Source of the DNA: a virus
Reading direction: 5' to 3' (one strand)
Virus record (IMG/VR): IMGVR_UViG_3300037246_001013
Span: 1-23,360 of that record
DNA: 23,360 bases
The notes under the pieces were generated by a model. That model did not search any database and was not told the DNA's origin. It saw nothing but the letters and a program-made list of their open reading frames with translations. Position numbers and translations under genes: made by a program. Shown piece by piece: positions 19,782 through 23,360 of this stretch. Within the stretch, counting starts at the first letter, position 1; the number at the start of each line of letters is the position of its first letter.

Positions 19782-22214
19782 ATGGCCGCGTGGGAAAACA
19801 TACAGGTTGACTTTTCAGGGGGAGAAGTTTCCTCCCGCATGTATATGCGTGCTGATACGGAGATGTTTGCCAAATCCGCACTGCAGATGGAGAATTTCCA
19901 GCCCACCCTACAGGGTACTGTTGAACGCTCCCCCGGCACCCGGTTTGTGCATGACCTCGATTTTGCCACGCCTAATATGCGCATTATCCCCTACCTTACC
20001 CCGGCCAATGAGCGCGGGCTTGTTGAGATTACCAGTTCAGGACTCAAGCTGTTCCCCAATATACTGAGAGAGCTTATTGATGATGGTGCGGATACTGGCC
20101 CTCCAGTGGGAGGCATAGTCCCCATCCGTGAACAGATTGTGCCCAACCACGATATTATCGGTGGCCCTGACCCTTGGGTGATGGACCCTGAGTGGTATCC
20201 AGCGGGAGGGGAAAGACCTGCGGGCGCTGAGTGGCGTGAAGAGGACGGCGGTAAGATTATGCTGCAGGCCCGGTGGTGGAAGGCGATTGATCCACATACG
20301 GTTACCGTTACCAACGAAGCTGAAATCACCTTTGCTACAGATATTGTCACCATCAGCTTTGACTTTGAATATGTCGATAACGACATGTTACAAGACGGGG
20401 GTGATTACACAGCGTTTATACGCGTCGGCTCGACTGAGGGCGCCAGCGACGTTATGAACTACGAGTTTACCGGAGAGATAGGAAAACGTGCTACGCGGGT
20501 CTTTAACGAATCCCTGCCAACCGGCGCGTGGACCGGCACCCTATACGCCACCATCGAAGTCAATGCGGTAGCCCCGGACGATGGTGAGCACAGTTCACCG
20601 CTATTCGCTTTGTACCGGCTGAGTATGTTCTCCGACAATGAGGTGGACATAAATGGCACGGCAGTGTGGGGTACCGTCCCATACACATTCGATGAGATCA
20701 GGGAATTACAGTATGTGCAGAGTCCCTATGCGGGTTCGGCAGGCACCGTCCCCGCCTTTATCGCACCATCTAAACAACTGGTGATCACGCACCCCAACCA
20801 CCCGCCGATGCAATTATATTTCAACACTGACGTAGATAAGCTGGACCCCGCTGATGGAGTGACCCCAGTGCCCGTAGGGTATGCCTTTATCGAGATGGAT
20901 TTTGGTAGTCAGACGCCCATTAACTGGACCAATGGCTATCCCCTCGCCTGTGCGTCGTTTAACGGGCGTTTAATCCTCGGTGGGTCGCAGGGTAAGCCCA
21001 TCCCCGGACAGGCCACCTCTGTCTCTACAGAGACTGTGTGGGGTACTGAGGTGGGGCTGTGGGAAACCTTTACCGACCCCGATGCCGACCCCGGCGTTAT
21101 TCCCTCTGACTCTATCGAGTTCACCACCATCTATCGCAGCCCCATCCAATGGCTGTACGGGCAGAAGCAGTTATTGATCGGCGCTCTTGAGATGGAGTAC
21201 ACAGCCAGTGCCGATGGCATATTCCAGCCTGCTGATATTGGCGTGTCCATGCAGCACACGCATGGCAGTGTGGCGGTTCAGCCGGTAGGCTTTGGTGAAA
21301 CCGTATTGTTCCCAGCCGACGCAGGCACCCGCGTTCGGGCGATGAATTATCAGGAGGACGATCAGGGTTGGGTGGCCCCCGACTTAACTCTGTTTCATCC
21401 TGAACTGTGCGCCTCTGGTATCCGCCGCATGGTGCGCATGCGTAACCCCCACCAGATGTGTGTTGTCCTGCTCAATAACGGGACGTTGGCGATACTTCAC
21501 CAAGACAGCTATGCCAATGTCATGGGCTGGTCCCGCATAAAGTACAACGGGGCACCCATAAAGGACATCTGCGTGGTCACTACAGAGGAGGGGGAGGACG
21601 TTTTATTTTGTACTGTCTGGCGTGTTATCGCGGGGACTCGGGCGCTCTATCTTGAAGCGATCACAGACTGGGCAGTGAATAAAGTGTGGGCGTACGTACA
21701 GTCCAACAAGCGGTACAATTTTGATGTGGCAACTAATGTCCTCCCCCGGCTGGAGCATATAGAAGGCAAACGAGTTCTGGTTATTGGTGACGGCGAATAC
21801 CTCGGCGCGTTTATAGTCACCAGCGGGGTTGTCACGTTACTTGATGACCTTGGTCAGGCTATTAATGTTGTCGCGGCTATTGTCGGTTTGCCCATGGAAT
21901 CACGGTTCATGTCCCTGCCAGTGCTGGGTACTGACCCCTCGGCCATGAAGCGGTTCTCCCAGCTTACTGTCAAGACGCGTGGCTCTATACGTCCACGTAT
22001 TGTAGTGACTGGTAGCGGTGATGATTGGCAGCGGTTCGCAGATCGTGACCCGGCTACACCATTGAATGTGACGCAGAAGACAGATAATGTTTTCGATAAC
22101 GAGATCATGAACATGGGGTGGGATAAGCACCAGATTGTTCACATCCGCGAACAGATACCTTTACGTGTGGAGATACTGGGCATCTACGGCAAGATCCAAG
22201 GAAATGCGTTATGA
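19782..22214 (+). CDS. Large tail protein (podovirus tail tubular/stabilisation-like)
   Basis: An 810-residue protein. Its opening (VDFSGGEVSSRMYMRADTEM, then MENFQPTLQGTVERSPGTRF) is a hallmark of a podovirus tail protein family with the pattern SGEVSxRxxxRxD...NFxPxxxGxxxRxPGTxFV, comparable to tail tubular protein B or tail stabilisation proteins. Long beta-rich stretches follow, and the middle includes NGRLILGGSQGKPIPGQATS and SIEFTTIYRSPIQWLYGQK-like segments common in these nozzle proteins. It likely forms the tail tube or nozzle beneath the portal. The ATG has no clear ribosome-binding site; it lies 2 bases after the previous stop. Overlaps the next gene by ATGA. Confidence 0.7.
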   Translation: MAAWENIQVDFSGGEVSSRMYMRADTEMFAKSALQMENFQPTLQGTVERSPGTRFVHDLDFATPNMRIIPYLTPANERGLVEITSSGLKLFPNILRELIDDGADTGPPVGGIVPIREQIVPNHDIIGGPDPWVMDPEWYPAGGERPAGAEWREEDGGKIMLQARWWKAIDPHTVTVTNEAEITFATDIVTISFDFEYVDNDMLQDGGDYTAFIRVGSTEGASDVMNYEFTGEIGKRATRVFNESLPTGAWTGTLYATIEVNAVAPDDGEHSSPLFALYRLSMFSDNEVDINGTAVWGTVPYTFDEIRELQYVQSPYAGSAGTVPAFIAPSKQLVITHPNHPPMQLYFNTDVDKLDPADGVTPVPVGYAFIEMDFGSQTPINWTNGYPLACASFNGRLILGGSQGKPIPGQATSVSTETVWGTEVGLWETFTDPDADPGVIPSDSIEFTTIYRSPIQWLYGQKQLLIGALEMEYTASADGIFQPADIGVSMQHTHGSVAVQPVGFGETVLFPADAGTRVRAMNYQEDDQGWVAPDLTLFHPELCASGIRRMVRMRNPHQMCVVLLNNGTLAILHQDSYANVMGWSRIKYNGAPIKDICVVTTEEGEDVLFCTVWRVIAGTRALYLEAITDWAVNKVWAYVQSNKRYNFDVATNVLPRLEHIEGKRVLVIGDGEYLGAFIVTSGVVTLLDDLGQAINVVAAIVGLPMESRFMSLPVLGTDPSAMKRFSQLTVKTRGSIRPRIVVTGSGDDWQRFADRDPATPLNVTQKTDNVFDNEIMNMGWDKHQIVHIREQIPLRVEILGIYGKIQGNAL

Positions 22215-22777
22215 CCATTGAATCGACATTCTACGTACCTGTCGTTGTGGCCTACACCGGGCAGGAGGAGATTGCGTTCTTACTGGAAAATAGCGGAGCG
22301 TCGTCCATTGAGGTGTGGATTATTACTGATGGTGGTATTCGATATTTAATGCCGGTACAGAATTATGGCTTGTCTTTGCCAAGTAACCGCCCGTTGTTTA
22401 ATGGAGGGACAATAATCTTTACGGCTGAAGTCCCCGTACAAACTGCAAGCATTTCCATTGAACGCAACACGCCCATTGTGCAGGTTACTGATTATCAATT
22501 AGCGGGTGGGTTTTCCAACCAATCCCACAGCAGTGCGAGTTTCCCCAGCCCGTCGATAGAGTTTGCATTGGACAAGGCCACAATGATCGCTCAAGAGATA
22601 GCCTACAGGAAGTGTAATGCGGTGGTTACGATAGACATGGATCAACTGATCTCGTTTACACGCTACACACAGTTCACAGCGGCCATGCTGAACGGTGCGC
22701 TGGATAAACTGACGGCCATCCTGCTTGAGATTGATACCTCAGCAGATGACTGCCGCGACTGCCCGGAGGAAACCTGA
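22211..22777 (+). CDS. Fibre-adaptor-like tail protein, first of a tandem pair
   Basis: A 188-residue protein. Residues 13-126 follow the layout of N-terminal domains of T7-type tail fibres that attach to the tail: strands around EEIAFLLENSG and IEVWIITDGG, a Gly-rich loop (FNGGTIIFT), the sequence ISIERNTPIVQ, then FALDKATMIAQEI. The C-terminal helix (AMLNGALDKLTAILLEI) repeats the ALDK motif and ends in CRDC. The next ORF has the same plan (SIERKTPI and ALDKICFIEQEI), so the two are paralogues. Overlaps both neighbours by ATGA/TGATG. Confidence 0.6.
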   Translation: MTIESTFYVPVVVAYTGQEEIAFLLENSGASSIEVWIITDGGIRYLMPVQNYGLSLPSNRPLFNGGTIIFTAEVPVQTASISIERNTPIVQVTDYQLAGGFSNQSHSSASFPSPSIEFALDKATMIAQEIAYRKCNAVVTIDMDQLISFTRYTQFTAAMLNGALDKLTAILLEIDTSADDCRDCPEET

Positions 22778-23360
22778 TGACGATTGACTCGGCCTACTAT
22801 ATTGAACAATACCTCGCTGATGATGACGTCACCTATGTCTTCACTATCGAGTCTATTGGCAATGTCGCACTGGAAGTTTACACGACCACAGCGGAGTGCG
22901 GCGGCACTCGCGTAAAGCTGGTTGAGGATACGGATTACACGCTGAAGTTTGACCCATACCGTAATCCCATCTTCAAGAACGGCAAGGTGATACTGACCGA
23001 ACCCCTCGATGCCAGTCTGATTCTGTCCATTGAGCGCAAGACCCCTATCACGAACGAGGTACTGTTCGTCGCATTCGACGAGTTCAACTCCGAGCAGTTC
23101 GAGTACGCGCTGGATAAGATTTGCTTCATTGAACAAGAGATTGAAGGTAGTGCCTGTGATTGTCGTGGAGTGGAGTTCCCGTGGCCGCCACCAGATCCAG
23201 AAGGCCCTGAAGTCCCTCCGGTACTTTGCAAGACCTATGAGTGTGATGCTTTTATAACGCAGTTAAACCTCACCGCATCCTATGTGTGGCCCATGGATGA
23301 CCCGACAGGCTCTAATTCAATAGCGCCCAGTTCTGGCGGCATAACGGTTCCACAATATGG
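22777..23360 (+). CDS. Tail fibre with adaptor domain and LamG-like start, truncated by window
   Basis: An ATG overlapping the previous stop (TGATG), with GGAGGAAACC upstream, opens a frame that continues past the window end (194 codons seen). Residues 1-127 are paralogous to the upstream protein: SIERKTPITNEV, then YALDKICFIEQEI. A Cys/Pro-rich linker (CDCRG, EFPWPPPDPEGPEVPP, CKTYEC) follows, and the last visible residues (ASYVWPMDDPTGSNSIAPSS) read like the start of a LamG/concanavalin-like domain, which typically opens with YWxLDE..G. A fibre with a carbohydrate-binding domain is inferred. Confidence 0.6.
   Translation, partial: MTIDSAYYIEQYLADDDVTYVFTIESIGNVALEVYTTTAECGGTRVKLVEDTDYTLKFDPYRNPIFKNGKVILTEPLDASLILSIERKTPITNEVLFVAFDEFNSEQFEYALDKICFIEQEIEGSACDCRGVEFPWPPPDPEGPEVPPVLCKTYECDAFITQLNLTASYVWPMDDPTGSNSIAPSSGGITVPQY

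Overview
The window is a dense block of a tailed double-stranded DNA bacteriophage (or prophage) genome. Nearly every base is coding, genes overlap by 1-40 bases, and packaging, capsid, tail-fibre and lysis genes follow in a recognisable order. The portal is of the short-tailed (podovirus-type) head-tail connector family, and the 810-residue protein at 19782 resembles podovirus tail proteins, so a podovirus-like virion is the best guess. Strong Shine-Dalgarno sequences, the lambda nin-like genes, an O-like replication initiator and a GTA-type holin suggest a Gram-negative, proteobacterial host. That host assignment is an inference. No integrase, phage RNA polymerase, tRNA or CRISPR was seen, so lifestyle cannot be decided here.

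Layout: (i) 1-521, two small leftward genes. (ii) 522-672, a divergent promoter region. (iii) 673-4529, rightward early genes: a ribbon-helix-helix protein, an HNH/AP2 endonuclease, an O-like initiator with in-gene iterons (candidate origin at 1697-1815), a small second replication protein, zinc-knuckle and winged-helix proteins, and NinB-like and NinG-like recombination proteins. (iv) 4526-10121, the packaging and head module: small and large terminase, portal, a small protein, scaffold, major capsid protein. (v) 10164-13405, small virion proteins, an Ig-like protein and a collagen-like fibre. (vi) 13406-14435, an odd insert-like stretch with a folded RNA, a RebB (R-body)-like protein, paired hairpins and small unknown ORFs. 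(vii) 14410-18219, tail-fibre or tailspike genes built from beta-helix, putative-Ig and PKD-like domains. (viii) 18216-19409, lysis: M15 peptidase endolysin, small Cys/Arg-rich protein, membrane coiled-coil protein, 3-TM holin. (ix) 19483-23360, a secreted small protein, a large tail protein, and two tandem paralogous fibre-adaptor-like proteins, the last running off the window and starting a LamG-like domain.

How it works together: the early block would start replication at an origin inside the initiator gene, recruit host replication proteins through a shared C-terminal peptide, and supply recombination functions. The terminase, portal, scaffold and capsid genes build and fill the head. The fibre genes form the adsorption apparatus, and the lysis cassette releases progeny. 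Most interesting are the RebB-like gene preceded by a predicted three-way-junction RNA, the iteron array with its A-rich tract, the identical C-terminal motif on two adjacent replication proteins, and a recurrent set of short GC-rich hairpins between genes.
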